Made by a program: the position numbers and the translations under genes. Of a stretch of 64,000 nt of DNA, positions 45,411 to 56,196 are shown piece after piece. The stretch comes from Anoxybacillus amylolyticus (lineage in GTDB: Bacteria; Bacillota; Bacilli; Bacillales; Anoxybacillaceae). The stretch is from assembly GCF_001634285.1 (NCBI RefSeq), contig NZ_CP015438.1:2244001-2308000 (forward strand), written 5' to 3'. Under the pieces are notes generated by a model. It was not told where the DNA came from and did not search any database. It saw nothing but the letters and a program-made list of their open reading frames with translations. The first letter of the stretch is position 1. The number at the start of each line of letters is the position of its first letter.

Positions 45411-48110
45411 TTATCCCATTTTTTGCAATAGTTGTTCGAGTGGTTCATCATACACCGGCACGTCTGGAAGAGAAGCTAAAAAATAGCGGCCATAGGAAGC
45501 GGTTAATAGCCGCCGGTCGAACACAAACAATACCCCGCGGTCGTCTTTTGTGCGAATTAACCGCCCAAAGCCTTGCTTAAAGCGAATGACCGCTTGCGGC
45601 AGCGATAACTCATAAAACGGATTTCCACCTTTTGCGCGAATGTAGTCGCTTTTTGCTTCCATAACCGGGTCATCTGGCGGAGCAAACGGCAATCGAACGA
45701 TGACAACAACCGACAACGCCTCTCTTGGAAAATCAATCCCTTCCCAAAAACTGCTCGTTCCAAACAACATCGCCTTATCAAATTGCTGAAACGCCTTCGT
45801 CAACTTCGAAGCACTTCCGCCTTGTCCCCCTTGCGCTAACAACACAAACGTTTCATCGTCATTCCGCTCTTTCACAATCGCTGCCGTCAAGCGCAGCAAT
45901 TCATACGACGTAAACAACACGAGTATTTTCCCGTTTATATGTTTTGCTATTGTTAATAAGTGCGAAGCGACCGCCTCTGCATACTTCTCAAGTGACACGG
46001 AAGAAACAGACGGCAAATCTCGGGGTACCATCACTTTTGCTTGCTCGGCATACGGAAACGGCGACGGAATCGTCCGGCAAATCGGGTAAAAATCTTCTAG
46101 TCCAAGCCGCGAAATCAAATACGAAAACGACCCGTTCATCGAAAGCGTCGCTGACGTAAGCACAACGCTTTTTTTCTTTGCAAATAGCTCTTCAGCAAAA
46201 AACGCCTCTAAATCAATCGGCTGGCAATAAATCGCGGTAGCATTCGCCGCCCCTTTCGTTTCCACTTCCATCCAACGAACAACGAGTGGGTCGGCTGTTT
46301 CCATTACTTCCTGAAGGGTATTAACTGTCGACAACAACTCGTCGATGTCGGAAAAAAACGACAACGCCGAGAGCGTTGGGACGCTTTTCTTAACCTCATT
46401 TACCTCTTGTGCCAATTTTTTTGTTTGGTCAGCAATCCGCCATAATAACTCTTTCATCGCTTCCCAACTTCGTCCGCACTCTTTCTGTGGATCGAATCGA
46501 TAGCGAAGCCGCGAGGCATGGACGTTCGGTTGTTTCGTTATCACGTAGCGGCGAACAAGGCGAAACCATTCGTCGCACTCGATCTGCAAGTCGCGAAGCC
46601 GCGCTTGAATGGAACATACTTCTTTATCGATCCGCTTTTTAAGCTGAAATAACGATCCTTCTTCGTCGCCCGTCCCGATACGTGTCAACAATAACCGGAG
46701 CGCCACATATTCGACATGGCGTCCGAAATAACGGGATGCCGTTTCTTCCAAATGATGCGCTTCATCGACAATCAAATGGTCATACGCTGGAAGCAAGGGA
46801 TTAGTCGCCGTGATATCTTGCATTAAAAATGCATGGTTTGTAATAACAACATCCGCTTCGCTTGCCCGCTCGCACGCAAGACGAAAAAAATCATGCTCCC
46901 CTACTTCTTTTTGCTCGTCTAAATGTAATAGCGGCCAAAGCAACTGTCCGCCGGAAGACAATTGTAACTCATCCACATCGCCCGTTTCCGTTTCCGTCAA
47001 CCAAACGAGCACTTGTCCTTTCGTTAGTACCGCATCGTACGTTTTGTTCGGCTCTTGAAGAAACGAAATGAACTTATCAAGCGACAAATAATTTCGTTTC
47101 CCCTTTAACAGCACCACACGAAAAGGAAACGGAACGATTTTTCGCAACAACGGAACGTCACGCTCGATTAGTTGCTTTTGCAATTGGAGCGTATAGGTGC
47201 TAATGACAACCGGCTTTTGTTGCTTTTTCGCTACATAAAGACTTGGAAGAAAATACGCTAGCGACTTGCCGATCCCTGTTCCTGCTTCAATCATGGCGTG
47301 TTGCGACGTGTCAAGCGCCTCGTAAACAACTTTCATCATTTCCCATTGACCGTCGCGATGTTCATACTGTGGAAACGGAAGCGGTGGCTCATCCGCCACC
47401 CATTCCGTAAACGAATAAGAAGCGTCGCTTTGTTTTTTAGAAGCCTCGGTTCGCTTTTTGATAGCAATTCCACGATAGTATACGTATCCTTCTTCATCGG
47501 GTGCCGCCATTTTTTTCGCGATTATCGCATCTAAAATGGCATGCATCTCGCTTTTCCAATCTTTTGACAGCCGTTTTAGCTGTTGTACCGTCGCCAGCGG
47601 AAGCGACTGTAGCTTTTGAAGGAGACACAACCAAAGTTTCGCTGTCACTTCCGCATCGCTATCTGCTTGATGCGGATTTTCATGATGAATCGCTAACATT
47701 TGCGCGAGGTCACTTAATTTATAGCTCTCCACCGTTGGAAACAATATACGCGCCATTTCTACCGTATCAATCATCGGTGGCGGCGAAAGCGAAATGCCTG
47801 CCGCCTGCAATTCCGCTTGCAAAAAAGGCCAATCAAACGAAACGTTATGGGCAACAAAATACGCTCCTGCTAGCTTGTTGGCAATTTCTTCGGCAATCTC
47901 GGCAAAAACCGGCGCGGTTTTGACCATTTGTTCGTCAATTTGTGTCAGTTGTTGAATAAAAAGCGGAATCTCGCACTCGGGGTTAATAAAGCGCGAAAAC
48001 CGTTCCACAATTTGCTCGTTCTCGATTATCACGATGCCAATTTGAATCATTCGGTCACCTTTTTGCGGAGCATTTCCTGTCGTTTCCAAATCAATGACGA
48101 CAAACCTCAT
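45411..48110 (-). CDS. dinG: DinG-type helicase with N-terminal 3'-5' exonuclease domain
   Basis: An 899-residue protein. The DnaQ-like exonuclease domain (about 1-170) has all DEDDh acids (VIDLETTG Asp7 and Glu9; HNVSFDWP; HQADSDAE). The XPD/DinG-type superfamily 2 helicase domain follows (Walker A AGTGIGKS about 278; DEAH in VDEAHHLEETA about 448; QGFGRLIR motif VI). No iron-sulphur Cys cluster is seen, as in other Firmicute DinG proteins, where the nuclease rather than helicase activity has been shown. The C-terminus ends in a short tail before the tandem repeat. Confidence 0.93.
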   Translation of the reverse strand: MRFVVIDLETTGNAPQKGDRMIQIGIVIIENEQIVERFSRFINPECEIPLFIQQLTQIDEQMVKTAPVFAEIAEEIANKLAGAYFVAHNVSFDWPFLQAELQAAGISLSPPPMIDTVEMARILFPTVESYKLSDLAQMLAIHHENPHQADSDAEVTAKLWLCLLQKLQSLPLATVQQLKRLSKDWKSEMHAILDAIIAKKMAAPDEEGYVYYRGIAIKKRTEASKKQSDASYSFTEWVADEPPLPFPQYEHRDGQWEMMKVVYEALDTSQHAMIEAGTGIGKSLAYFLPSLYVAKKQQKPVVISTYTLQLQKQLIERDVPLLRKIVPFPFRVVLLKGKRNYLSLDKFISFLQEPNKTYDAVLTKGQVLVWLTETETGDVDELQLSSGGQLLWPLLHLDEQKEVGEHDFFRLACERASEADVVITNHAFLMQDITATNPLLPAYDHLIVDEAHHLEETASRYFGRHVEYVALRLLLTRIGTGDEEGSLFQLKKRIDKEVCSIQARLRDLQIECDEWFRLVRRYVITKQPNVHASRLRYRFDPQKECGRSWEAMKELLWRIADQTKKLAQEVNEVKKSVPTLSALSFFSDIDELLSTVNTLQEVMETADPLVVRWMEVETKGAANATAIYCQPIDLEAFFAEELFAKKKSVVLTSATLSMNGSFSYLISRLGLEDFYPICRTIPSPFPYAEQAKVMVPRDLPSVSSVSLEKYAEAVASHLLTIAKHINGKILVLFTSYELLRLTAAIVKERNDDETFVLLAQGGQGGSASKLTKAFQQFDKAMLFGTSSFWEGIDFPREALSVVVIVRLPFAPPDDPVMEAKSDYIRAKGGNPFYELSLPQAVIRFKQGFGRLIRTKDDRGVLFVFDRRLLTASYGRYFLASLPDVPVYDEPLEQLLQKMG

Positions 48111-48136
48111 CGTTTCACCTCAAAATTGCGTAATAA

Positions 48137-48168
48137 GAGGGGCTGTGCAAAAACAGCCCCTTTTATAA
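48137..48168 (-). terminator. panD terminator
   Basis: AAAGGGGCTGT / ACAGCCCCT arms flank a GCAAAA loop, followed by TCTTATT on the minus strand; it overlaps the panD stop codon. It probably ends panBCD before dinG. Confidence 0.65.
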
Positions 48169-48546
48169 AATCGTATGCGCCGGTTCAGCAGCGATTAATT
48201 CCTTGATACGGTTGTTTTCATCCATAATCGCCACTTTCGGACGGTGTTCCGCCACTTTTTCTTCTGGAACGAGCGCATACGAAATGACGATAATAATGTC
48301 ATCTTTTTGCACCAGACGCGCCGCCGCCCCGTTTAAACAAAAGACGCCGCTGCCGCGCTCCCCTGGAATAATATATGTTTCAAAACGCGCCCCGTTATTG
48401 TTGTTGACGATTTGCACTTTTTCATTCGGCACCATGCCGACCGCATCTAAAATATCGGCGTCAATCGTAATGCTGCCGACGTAATTTAAATTGGCTTCTG
48501 TCACACGGGCGCGGTGAATTTTGGCGTTCATTAGTGTTCGGAACAT
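48163..48546 (-). CDS. panD: Aspartate 1-decarboxylase
   Basis: A 127-residue pyruvoyl enzyme making beta-alanine for pantothenate. Self-cleavage site Gly24-Ser25 is present in [10 protein letters not shown], and the active-site Tyr and Arg regions are intact ([17 protein letters not shown]). Standard length. Third gene of panB-panC-panD. Confidence 0.97.
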   Translation of the reverse strand: MFRTLMNAKIHRARVTEANLNYVGSITIDADILDAVGMVPNEKVQIVNNNNGARFETYIIPGERGSGVFCLNGAAARLVQKDDIIIVISYALVPEEKVAEHRPKVAIMDENNRIKELIAAEPAHTIL

Positions 48547-48586
48547 CTCGCTCCCCCTTTTCCTTTATTTCCCTTTCAATCTCTTT

Positions 48587-49441
48587 CTATAACGATGGGA
48601 CATCCATCGTTATATTATCAATGAGTCGTGCGTTTGTAAACCGGACAGCAATGGCAATAATGATTGTTCCACCCAGTGTGTCGAGCGGCTTTAGCTCTGG
48701 GTAAGAGTACACATCGACGTAATCAATAGCACCGCTCGTGTGCGTCATCAAATAATCTTCAATGAGGGCGCGCACTGCTTGTGGGTCGCGCAAACCGTTT
48801 TCGATTGCCGCTTTCGCTTTTTGTAGCGCCGCATATAACGCCGGGGCTTCTTGGCGCTCTTTTTCTGATAAATAAACGTTGCGCGAGCTTTTCGCTAATC
48901 CGTCTGCTTCGCGTACGGTCGGAACTGGTACGAGCTCGATCGGAAAATGGAAATCGCGAATTAACCCGTCGACAACCGCTACTTGTTGCGCATCTTTCAT
49001 GCCAAAATACGCCCGCGTTGGCATGACGATATGAAATAATTTCGTCAGCACGGTCGCTACTCCATCAAAATGTCCTGGGCGCGATTTGCCGCAAAGCACA
49101 TTGACCCGTTCAGTGACGGTGACTTTGACGCTGAGCGGGCGCGGATACATTTCCGCAACCGACGGGTAAAATAACACGTCGACCCCTGCTTCTTTGGCGA
49201 TTGTTTCGTCGCGGGCAATGTCGCGTGGATAGCGGTCAAAATCTTCGTTCGGTCCAAATTGGAGCGGATTGACAAATATGCTTAACACGACGATATCGTT
49301 TTCTTTTCGCGCCGCCTCCATCAACGCCACATGCCCTTCATGCAAATAGCCCATCGTCGGCACAAAGCCGATCGTTTTTCCTTGCTTGTGGTATGCTTGC
49401 ATGGTTTGTTGCATTTCTTCGATTGTCGTCATCATTTTCAT
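48587..49441 (-). CDS. panC: Pantothenate synthetase
   Basis: A 284-residue ligase joining pantoate and beta-alanine with ATP. HIGH-type motif is [13 protein letters not shown] (about 25-37); [18 protein letters not shown] and [13 protein letters not shown] are further signatures. The start overlaps the panB stop (ATGA); the two or three close ATGs (MKMM) leave the exact start open by a few residues. Confidence 0.97.
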   Translation of the reverse strand: MKMMTTIEEMQQTMQAYHKQGKTIGFVPTMGYLHEGHVALMEAARKENDIVVLSIFVNPLQFGPNEDFDRYPRDIARDETIAKEAGVDVLFYPSVAEMYPRPLSVKVTVTERVNVLCGKSRPGHFDGVATVLTKLFHIVMPTRAYFGMKDAQQVAVVDGLIRDFHFPIELVPVPTVREADGLAKSSRNVYLSEKERQEAPALYAALQKAKAAIENGLRDPQAVRALIEDYLMTHTSGAIDYVDVYSYPELKPLDTLGGTIIIAIAVRFTNARLIDNITMDVPSL

Positions 49442-50277
49442 CCCTGTTTTCCCCCATATAACGCCACTAACGCTTCTTCTTTCATCGTAAACATATGCGC
49501 GCTTTCCGGAAATTGGCGAAGCTTTACTTCTGCAACATAGCTAGAGATAGCGTGATGGATCGTTTCTTGTATGTTTGCATATTTCTTGACGAATTTTGGC
49601 ACGCGCTCGACCCCATAGCCGAGTACGTCATGATAGACAAGCACTTGTCCATCGACATCATCTCCAGCACCGATGCCAATCGTTGGAATCGTTAGTTGTT
49701 TTGTAATTTCCGCAGCGAGTTGCTTCGGCACACATTCGAGCACAAGCGCGATTGCCCCGGCTTGTTCGCAAAGTTTCGCATCGTTTAGCAGCTTGCGAGC
49801 GCTTTCTGCATCTTTTCCTTGTACTTTATACCCGCCAAGCACCCCGACCGATTGCGGCGTTAACCCTAAATGGGCAACGACTGGAACCCCTGCTTTTGTC
49901 AAAGCGCGAATGATATCCACCACTTCATCTGCCCCTTCAACTTTTACCGCGTTTGTGTTTGCTTCTTGCATGAGGCGCTTTGCATTACGAAGTGCGTCTT
50001 CTTTCGATAGATGGTAGGACATAAACGGCATATCGGTCACAATAAATGTATTCGGTGCTCCGCGGCGCACCGCTTTCGTATGATGAATCATGTCCTCCAT
50101 TGTGACCGGGATCGTCGAATCATACCCTAATACGACCATGCCGAGCGAGTCACCAACGAGAATCATATCGACGCCCGCTCCCTCGGCAAGTTTTGCCGAA
50201 GGAAAATCGTACGCCGTAAGCATCACAATCGGCTCGTTCGTTTCTTTCATTTTCAAAAAATCGCTTTTCGTTTTCAT
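49438..50277 (-). CDS. panB: 3-methyl-2-oxobutanoate hydroxymethyltransferase
   Basis: A 279-residue TIM-barrel enzyme making ketopantoate. Metal- and substrate-binding motifs are [19 protein letters not shown] (about 19-37), VGDSLGMV and [24 protein letters not shown] is the C-terminal signature. First gene of the pan operon with AAAAGAGGAGG upstream. Its leader contains a terminator-like stem (see 50323-50357). Confidence 0.97.
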   Translation of the reverse strand: MKTKSDFLKMKETNEPIVMLTAYDFPSAKLAEGAGVDMILVGDSLGMVVLGYDSTIPVTMEDMIHHTKAVRRGAPNTFIVTDMPFMSYHLSKEDALRNAKRLMQEANTNAVKVEGADEVVDIIRALTKAGVPVVAHLGLTPQSVGVLGGYKVQGKDAESARKLLNDAKLCEQAGAIALVLECVPKQLAAEITKQLTIPTIGIGAGDDVDGQVLVYHDVLGYGVERVPKFVKKYANIQETIHHAISSYVAEVKLRQFPESAHMFTMKEEALVALYGGKQG

Positions 50278-50322
50278 GCATTTCCCTCCTCTTTTTGCTG
50301 CAGAGGAGATGAAGCACCGAAT

Positions 50323-50357
50323 AAAAAAACCTTCTTTCCCTGCCTAGAGAAAGAAGG
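50323..50357 (-). terminator. Terminator or attenuator in the panB leader
   Basis: On the minus strand CCTTCTTTC (50349-50357) pairs with GAAAGAAGG (50330-50338), followed by a run of seven T. It lies about 45 nt upstream of panB and 150 nt after birA. It may end the bshA-cca-birA transcript or act as an attenuator for panBCD. Confidence 0.75.
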
Positions 50358-50374
50358 ACGTTTTATGTATTCGC

Positions 50375-50470
50375 GTTCATCCCTCTGTCCTAGTCCTTTC
50401 TGGATCAAGGCAGAATTTGTTCATCATTTTTTGTTTATGATGGTGCAGTTCTTGCGAAAAGATACTGCCC
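50375..50470 (-). ncRNA. Probable pan RNA motif leader
   Basis: The minus strand between birA and the panB terminator has short paired elements, such as ATCC (from about 50408) pairing with GGAT about 22 nt on, around the segment AGGACTAGGACAG. The 'pan' motif described in the 5' leader of panB in some Bacillales fits by position. I cannot verify its consensus or the tandem hairpins, so the limits are approximate. Confidence 0.4.
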
Positions 50471-50506
50471 GTTCAGCTGTATTTTAACAAAATTCGCACA
50501 GTTTTG

Positions 50507-51478
50507 CTACAAGGAAATATCAGCGGAATGAATATAATGGATGACGCCGTTCGCGTCTTCTAGCATTAATACTCCCTCATCAGTAATGCCGCGGGCAACG
50601 CCACGAATCGTACCATGGAGCATACGCGCCGTAATTTCGTTGCCGATGCTAATCGCGTACCCTTCCCATAACAGTTTAATCGGCAAAAAGCCGTGCTGTA
50701 AATATTGACGATACAATGTTTCCATTTTTGTCAATACTTCTTGAATAAGTCTCGCCCTCTTTATTTTTTCTCCTTTTTCAATCGCCAGCGATGTCGCAAC
50801 CTCACGCAGATCTTCTGGAAATTGATTGTGGTTGACGTTGATTCCCATGCCGATAATGACCGAATGGACGCGGTCTGGGTCTGCTTGCAATTCTGTTAAA
50901 ATGCCGACACATTTTTTCCCGTGGATTAAAATATCGTTTGGCCATTTAATGTCCGGAACGAGCCCGGTCACTTCTTGAATCGCCTGCGCGATGGAAACCG
51001 CTGCTAACAAAGTGAGCTGCGGCGCTTTTTGCGGCGGAATTGGCGGACGCAAAATTAAGCTCATCCAAATCCCTGTCCCTTTTGGCGAAAACCAAGTCCG
51101 ATCCATTCGTCCACGTCCTGCCGTCTGCAATTCCGCCACCACGAGCGTTCCTTCTTTTGCTCCTTCTTGGGCAAGCTGATGGGCAATTTTTTGCGTCGAT
51201 GCCACTTCTTCTTCGTAATGAATGACTTGTCCAAGTATCGTTGTTTTTAACCCAAGGCGAATTTCATTTGCTGTTACTTTATCTGGGGTACTGATGATTC
51301 GATAGCCAAGCCGGCGCACCGCTTCAAGTTCAAATCCTTCTTTCCTTAATTCTTCGATATGTTTCCATACAGCGGTTCGTGAACAGCCAAGCAGCTCGCT
51401 AATTTTTTGTCCAGAAATAAAATCCCCTTTTGCTTCCGAGAATAGCTCTAACAATTTTTTTCGTGTGTCTGATTCCAT
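50507..51478 (-). CDS. birA: Biotin--protein ligase and biotin repressor
   Basis: A 323-residue bifunctional protein. The N-terminal winged helix (about 1-65; ISELLGCSRTAVWKHIEELR) and the ligase core with GRGRMDRTWFSPKGTGIWMS (about 119-137) and KWPNDI are intact, with the C-terminal SH3-like domain. It attaches biotin to carboxyl-carrier proteins and represses biotin genes. ATG 51478 fits the B. subtilis start; the gene overlaps the end of cca by 31 nt. Confidence 0.95.
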   Translation of the reverse strand: MESDTRKKLLELFSEAKGDFISGQKISELLGCSRTAVWKHIEELRKEGFELEAVRRLGYRIISTPDKVTANEIRLGLKTTILGQVIHYEEEVASTQKIAHQLAQEGAKEGTLVVAELQTAGRGRMDRTWFSPKGTGIWMSLILRPPIPPQKAPQLTLLAAVSIAQAIQEVTGLVPDIKWPNDILIHGKKCVGILTELQADPDRVHSVIIGMGINVNHNQFPEDLREVATSLAIEKGEKIKRARLIQEVLTKMETLYRQYLQHGFLPIKLLWEGYAISIGNEITARMLHGTIRGVARGITDEGVLMLEDANGVIHYIHSADISL

Positions 51479-52659
51479 TTGAGCCACGCTTTCATCCGCT
51501 CCTTCTCATTTTCTACAATCCCAGCTAACACCGCTTGCTCAAGTTTTTTCAACGTCTCTTCCACCCAAGGTCCTCCCTTTCCCCCATACCAGTCGATAAT
51601 ATCCTTCCCTGTCACCGCTAAGTCTTGGCGCGTTTGAATGGGAAGTGAGTCAAGTTGTTGGCGAAGGGCTTGTACGTTTTCTTCACCTTTTTCTCCGTTG
51701 ACGAGCGAACGAATCGCTTCAGCGGAAAGCGCAGCGGCTGCGCCGACTGCATACAATGTTTCCTTTGTCCAATCAGCAAACGAACGGACGATAGAAAGCG
51801 CATGCAAAATCGCTTGCACGTCTTTCGTTAGCCGGTTGGATAATTTCCATTGGCGTAAAAAAGAAGAAGCATGCTCGATGTTTAATAAATATAAAAGAAA
51901 GCTCCAGCGCTCTGCGGTAGAAGTGAGCGCGGACCATTCGTAGTTGGAAAGCTGCTGCAACTCTTCTCGTTTTTCCGCTAGTCCTGGTAAATACGCAAAC
52001 AGCTTTGTTTCCACTAGTAACGAAAACGCGCTCGAAGCAAACGGTCCTGCCATTAGTTTTTCAAATTCGACCGTCTTTCGCTCGACGGAAATATAGGTAA
52101 GCAACGAGGCATGTTCGATCACCGCTTGCTTCGTTCCTTCCTCTAGCTGAAACCCAAGCTGGCTGACGAAGCGAATGGCGCGCATCATGCGGAGCGCATC
52201 TTCCAAAAAGCGGTCCTTCGCCTTTCCAACCGTACGAATGATGCGCTTATTAATCGCCGCTTGTCCATCAAACGGATCGATAAATTGACCGGTATCGTCC
52301 ATGGCGATGGCGTTCATCGTAAAATCACGCCGTTCTAAGTCTTGATACAACGAGCGAACAAACGTCACCGATTCCGGTCGGCGATAGTTTTCGTACGTCC
52401 CTTCCGTCCGAAACGTCGTCACTTCATACGGCACCCCATCGTGCAAAACGACGACCGTCCCGTGCTTTAGCCCGACCGGAATCGTTTTCGGGAAAATCGC
52501 CATTACTTCGTCCGGCAATGCCGATGTCGCGATATCGACATCATCAATTGGTCGGTTCAACAAATAATCACGCACCGAACCGCCGACAAAATACGCTTCA
52601 TAGCCGTGCTGTTTTAATGTGCGGATGACGCCGAGCGCCCGGCGAAACGGTTCGTTCAT
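51448..52659 (-). CDS. cca: CCA-adding tRNA nucleotidyltransferase
   Basis: A 403-residue class II enzyme adding or repairing the tRNA CCA tail. Motif [10 protein letters not shown] (about 27-35) with DVDIAT, motif B RRDFTMNA (about 109), motif [16 protein letters not shown] (about 148-162). It is needed for at least the Trp, Phe and Ala tRNAs of this window, whose genes lack CCA. The start overlaps the bshA end by 4 nt. Confidence 0.96.
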   Translation of the reverse strand: MNEPFRRALGVIRTLKQHGYEAYFVGGSVRDYLLNRPIDDVDIATSALPDEVMAIFPKTIPVGLKHGTVVVLHDGVPYEVTTFRTEGTYENYRRPESVTFVRSLYQDLERRDFTMNAIAMDDTGQFIDPFDGQAAINKRIIRTVGKAKDRFLEDALRMMRAIRFVSQLGFQLEEGTKQAVIEHASLLTYISVERKTVEFEKLMAGPFASSAFSLLVETKLFAYLPGLAEKREELQQLSNYEWSALTSTAERWSFLLYLLNIEHASSFLRQWKLSNRLTKDVQAILHALSIVRSFADWTKETLYAVGAAAALSAEAIRSLVNGEKGEENVQALRQQLDSLPIQTRQDLAVTGKDIIDWYGGKGGPWVEETLKKLEQAVLAGIVENEKERMKAWLKWNQTHEKNC

Positions 52660-53792
52660 CGCGCCACTCCTTTCATTAGCGAAGCGTAAATCGCTTCATA
52701 TTGTTGGACGATTTCTTTCGAATAAAATTTCGTATACACCGTCTGTAACGCGTTTTCCGCCATCGCCGCATGCAAGTGGTCGTCTTGCAAAAGCTTTATC
52801 GTTCGCTCCGCCACCGCTTCGACGTCGCCAAGCTCGCATAAAAAGCCAGTTTTCCCATCGTCAATCACTTCTGGAATGCCGCCGATGTTCGTGCCGATAC
52901 ATGGGACACTGCACGCCATGGCTTCTAATAATACAAGCCCGAAACTTTCTTTTTCGGATAATAGCCATTTGACGTCACTAATCGAATAGAGCTCTTCTAA
53001 ATTTTCTTGTTTTCCTAAGCAAAGAACGTCTTTGGTTAAGCCTAGTTGTTTCACTAGCCGACAGACGACCGTCATTTCTGGTCCGTCACCAACAAGCAGC
53101 AATTTGGCAGGAAGCGCTTGACGAACAAGCGAAAACGCGCGAACGACATCGGGTACGCGCTTGACTTTTCGGAAATTAGAAACATGGATAATCACTTTTT
53201 CTTGTTCGCTAATTCCATACGCTTCTTTTAAAGCATCGACATCTTTTTTCCGATATACACGTTCATCGACGAAATTGTAGACCGTTTGAATGTCTTTTTG
53301 CACGTCTAACAATTCGTACGTTTGTTGAACGAGGGCGTTAGAAACAGCGGTCACGACATCGGACTTCTCGATGCCAAATTTAATAATGTCGGTTAACGAC
53401 GGGTCATACCCGAGCACCGTAATGTCTGTTCCGTGCAGCGTCGTGACGATTTTGACGTCATGGTCGACCATTTGTTTGGCTAAAACGGCGCAAACGGCGT
53501 GTGGAACGGCGTAATGAACGTGTAAAAGATCGAGCCGCTCGCGTTTCGTGACTTCGGCAATTTTACTGGCAAGCGCCAAGTCATATGGCGGATATTGAAA
53601 GACAGAATATTGATTTACCGTCACTTCATGATAGTAAATATTGCAATATACTTTATTTAGGCGAAACGGGATATTGGAGGAAATAAAATGAATTTCGTGT
53701 CCCCTTTCTGCCAATAGTTTCCCTAGTTCGGTGGCAACGACACCAGAGCCACCGACGGTTGGATAACAAACGATTCCTATTTTTAATTTCAT
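52656..53792 (-). CDS. bshA: N-acetyl-alpha-D-glucosaminyl L-malate synthase
   Basis: A 378-residue GT4 glycosyltransferase for the first step of bacillithiol synthesis. [19 protein letters not shown] (about 5-23) opens the N-domain and [16 protein letters not shown] (about 281-296), the nucleotide-sugar motif E-x7-E, lies in the C-domain. Operon partners bshB1 and cca match the B. subtilis ypjH context. Confidence 0.95.
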   Translation of the reverse strand: MKLKIGIVCYPTVGGSGVVATELGKLLAERGHEIHFISSNIPFRLNKVYCNIYYHEVTVNQYSVFQYPPYDLALASKIAEVTKRERLDLLHVHYAVPHAVCAVLAKQMVDHDVKIVTTLHGTDITVLGYDPSLTDIIKFGIEKSDVVTAVSNALVQQTYELLDVQKDIQTVYNFVDERVYRKKDVDALKEAYGISEQEKVIIHVSNFRKVKRVPDVVRAFSLVRQALPAKLLLVGDGPEMTVVCRLVKQLGLTKDVLCLGKQENLEELYSISDVKWLLSEKESFGLVLLEAMACSVPCIGTNIGGIPEVIDDGKTGFLCELGDVEAVAERTIKLLQDDHLHAAMAENALQTVYTKFYSKEIVQQYEAIYASLMKGVAR

Positions 53793-54496
53793 TGCTTCTC
53801 TCCTATTAAATCACGTGAAATCAATAGCGGTTGTTTCGTCATAAATCCTTCCGCAAACGCGGCGCCGACTTGTTTGCCAAACATACGCTCCCTACTTTCG
53901 ACCGTTTCGATGTAGCCGTTTGTGAGCGGCGTGTCCACCGATTGCACCGTCTTTGTAAATTGGCTTTCATACGCGCGCAAACTAGCGAGTTTCACATCCA
54001 TCGTATCGCTAATATCAATAACAAAGTGTGGGCGTTCGTACGCGTTAATCATGTAGTAATAAAGGGCGGTTACACGATGCGCCCGATGCCCGAATGCTTC
54101 ATAACGAGAAATGCCCGCAGAAAAAACCGCTTCTTCGACAAGAAACGCACAGTTTCCGTGGTCAGGATGGCGGTCTACCCAGTACGGGGCAAATACGACG
54201 CGCGGGCGATATTGACGGATGACCGCCGCTAGTTGCCGAATCGCGTCATCCGTTTTATACAACCCCCGGTCTTTCAAGCGAAGGTTAATCCTTGTTTTCA
54301 CCCCTAATAGCTCCGCGGCGCGTGTTGCTTCTTGCTGGCGAATAGCGACCGTGCCGTTGGACGATAATTCCGCTAGCGTTAAGTCGCAAATGCCGACCGA
54401 ATACCCTTGTTTTGCGTATTTCGCTAATGTCCCGCCCATGCCGATTTCGACATCGTCTGGATGGGCGCCAAACGCCAAGAGATGCAGTTCAGTCAT
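53789..54496 (-). CDS. bshB1: Bacillithiol deacetylase BshB1
   Basis: A 235-residue zinc amidohydrolase removing the acetyl group from GlcNAc-malate. The PIG-L family motif [10 protein letters not shown] (about 10-19) with metal-binding His and Asp residues, and PHFVIDISD, are seen. ATG 54496 is set by CAGGGGG upstream; the longer frame runs into mgsA. Overlaps mgsA by 8 nt and bshA by 4. Confidence 0.93.
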   Translation of the reverse strand: MTELHLLAFGAHPDDVEIGMGGTLAKYAKQGYSVGICDLTLAELSSNGTVAIRQQEATRAAELLGVKTRINLRLKDRGLYKTDDAIRQLAAVIRQYRPRVVFAPYWVDRHPDHGNCAFLVEEAVFSAGISRYEAFGHRAHRVTALYYYMINAYERPHFVIDISDTMDVKLASLRAYESQFTKTVQSVDTPLTNGYIETVESRERMFGKQVGAAFAEGFMTKQPLLISRDLIGEKQ

Positions 54497-54908
54497 GTTG
54501 TTCCCCCTGTTTTTCATGAACAATGTTGCGCCACGCCAAATCACCGCGCGCTAGCCCTTGAATGAGCAATTCTGCCGTTCCGATATTTGTTGCTAGCGGT
54601 ACAGCGTACACGTCGCATAAGCGCATTAGTGCGCTTACGTCTGGCTCGTGCGGCTGCGCCGTTAGCGGGTCGCGGAAAAAGATGACCATATCCATTTCAT
54701 TGCGAGCAATGAGCGCGCCAATTTCTTGGTCGCCGCCTAACGGGCCGGAACGAAATCGATGCACGCGCAAGTTTGTCGCTTCTTCAATGCGCGCGCCGGT
54801 CGTTCCGGTCGCATATAGCTCATGCGGCGATAAAATCGGTTCGTACGCTGTGACAAATTGAATCATTTCCGCCTTCTTTTGGTCATGGGCAATTAACGCA
54901 ATTTTCAT
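54489..54908 (-). CDS. mgsA: Methylglyoxal synthase
   Basis: A 139-residue enzyme converting dihydroxyacetone phosphate to methylglyoxal. ATGTTG (about 40), [13 protein letters not shown] (about 61-73; catalytic Asp) and [15 protein letters not shown] (about 83-97) are all present. ATG 54908 opens [12 protein letters not shown]; the six residues before it lack support. Length fits B. subtilis (137). Confidence 0.96.
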   Translation of the reverse strand: MKIALIAHDQKKAEMIQFVTAYEPILSPHELYATGTTGARIEEATNLRVHRFRSGPLGGDQEIGALIARNEMDMVIFFRDPLTAQPHEPDVSALMRLCDVYAVPLATNIGTAELLIQGLARGDLAWRNIVHEKQGEQHD

Positions 54909-54929
54909 CACTATCCCCCGCTCCACTTT

Positions 54930-55730
54930 TTATTCGATAATATGTTCGAGCCCGTACACAAGCGTTTGCAGTTTCATCACCGTTTCCACCGACAATTTGA
55001 CGCCGGACATAAACGACCCGCGATGGAACGAATCGTGGCGAATCGTCAATGCTTGTCCATTTCCGCCAAAAATCACCTCTTGATGGGCGACAAACCCAGG
55101 AAGGCGGACACTATGGATGCGAATGCCGTCATATTCTGCACCACGCGCCCCCTGTAACGTTTCTTTTTCGTCCGGATGCCCTTGTTTTTTCGGTGGGCGC
55201 ACATCGGCAATCAATTGCGCCGTTTTTGCCGCTGTTCCCGATGGAGCATCAAGCTTTTGGTCGTGGTGCAATTCGATAATTTCGACATCATGAAAATATT
55301 TCGCTGCCATTTGCGCGAATTTCATCATTAAAATCGCGCCAATGGCAAAGTTCGGGGCAATAATGGCGCCAATCCCTTTTTCTTCCGCAAGCTTCGTTAG
55401 CCGTTCAATGTCGTCTTCGGTAAATCCTGTCGTGCCGACGACAGGGCGAACGCCATATTGCAAGGCAAGTTCCGTATGGTACTTCCCGCTTTCCGGCGTC
55501 GTCAAATCAATAAGCACATCTGGTTTTGTTTCTTGAAAACAACGTTCGATGTCTGTATAAATCGGGGCATGAATGCCAGAGAAGCCGTCCAATTCGGCTA
55601 AATCTTTCCCGTCGTATTTGCGGTCAATGACCGCAACAAGTGCAAAATGCTCCGTCTGATGTACAAGTCCGACTGCTTCTCGCCCCATGCGTCCGCGCGG
55701 TCCAGCGATTGCTATTTTAATTGGTTTCAT
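54930..55730 (-). CDS. dapB: 4-hydroxy-tetrahydrodipicolinate reductase
   Basis: A 266-residue NAD(P)H-dependent enzyme of lysine, peptidoglycan and dipicolinate synthesis. The Rossmann motif is [11 protein letters not shown] (about 8-18), with the family signature [15 protein letters not shown] (about 152-166). ATG 55730 follows GGAAGGG and overlaps the ypjD stop by 4 nt; it gives a size close to B. subtilis DapB (267). Confidence 0.96.
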   Translation of the reverse strand: MKPIKIAIAGPRGRMGREAVGLVHQTEHFALVAVIDRKYDGKDLAELDGFSGIHAPIYTDIERCFQETKPDVLIDLTTPESGKYHTELALQYGVRPVVGTTGFTEDDIERLTKLAEEKGIGAIIAPNFAIGAILMMKFAQMAAKYFHDVEIIELHHDQKLDAPSGTAAKTAQLIADVRPPKKQGHPDEKETLQGARGAEYDGIRIHSVRLPGFVAHQEVIFGGNGQALTIRHDSFHRGSFMSGVKLSVETVMKLQTLVYGLEHIIE

Positions 55731-56065
55731 TCGTTCAACCCTTCCTTTCTCGTCCAACGATGTTGATCGCGCGTGCGAAATTTTTCCATAACGAAATCGT
55801 GCGCTTCTTGTAAATCAATATGAAGCGAATTGGCAAAACAAATAAGGACAAACAATACATCTCCAAGCTCTTCTTCCATCGTTTTTTCTTTTTCTGTTTT
55901 CTTTTTCGGCTTTTCGCCGTAATAATGATTTACTTCTCTTGCTAGCTCGCCAAGTTCTTCCGTCAATCGTGCAAGCATGGCTAATGGACTAAAGTATCCT
56001 TCTTTAAATTGGCTTATGTATGCATCCACTTCTTGTTGTAATTGTTTCATCGTTTTTTCTGCCAC
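55727..56065 (-). CDS. ypjD: MazG-like nucleotide pyrophosphohydrolase (YpjD)
   Basis: A 112-residue all-helical protein with the EExxE...ExxD metal-site pattern: [12 protein letters not shown] (about 34-45) and [15 protein letters not shown] (about 61-75). Such enzymes hydrolyse non-canonical or excess NTPs. Starts at GTG 56065 (or ATG five codons later). Divergent from ypjC, 131 nt away. Confidence 0.88.
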   Translation of the reverse strand: MAEKTMKQLQQEVDAYISQFKEGYFSPLAMLARLTEELGELAREVNHYYGEKPKKKTEKEKTMEEELGDVLFVLICFANSLHIDLQEAHDFVMEKFRTRDQHRWTRKEGLNE

Positions 56066-56196
56066 ACAACATCACCTCTTATGCTTTCATGTTAGCGAAT
56101 CGTGGCGGTTTTGACAAATATTTTTCTCCCGCATTGCCGAAACCGACAACTTCCTCTATAATGAAGGCGCTGACTATTATTGCACGGAGGTGGCGT

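Noticed and set aside
44957-45451. Open frame of 164 codons on the minus strand
   Set aside because: It crosses the tandem GC-rich repeat and both gene flanks, with no ribosome site.
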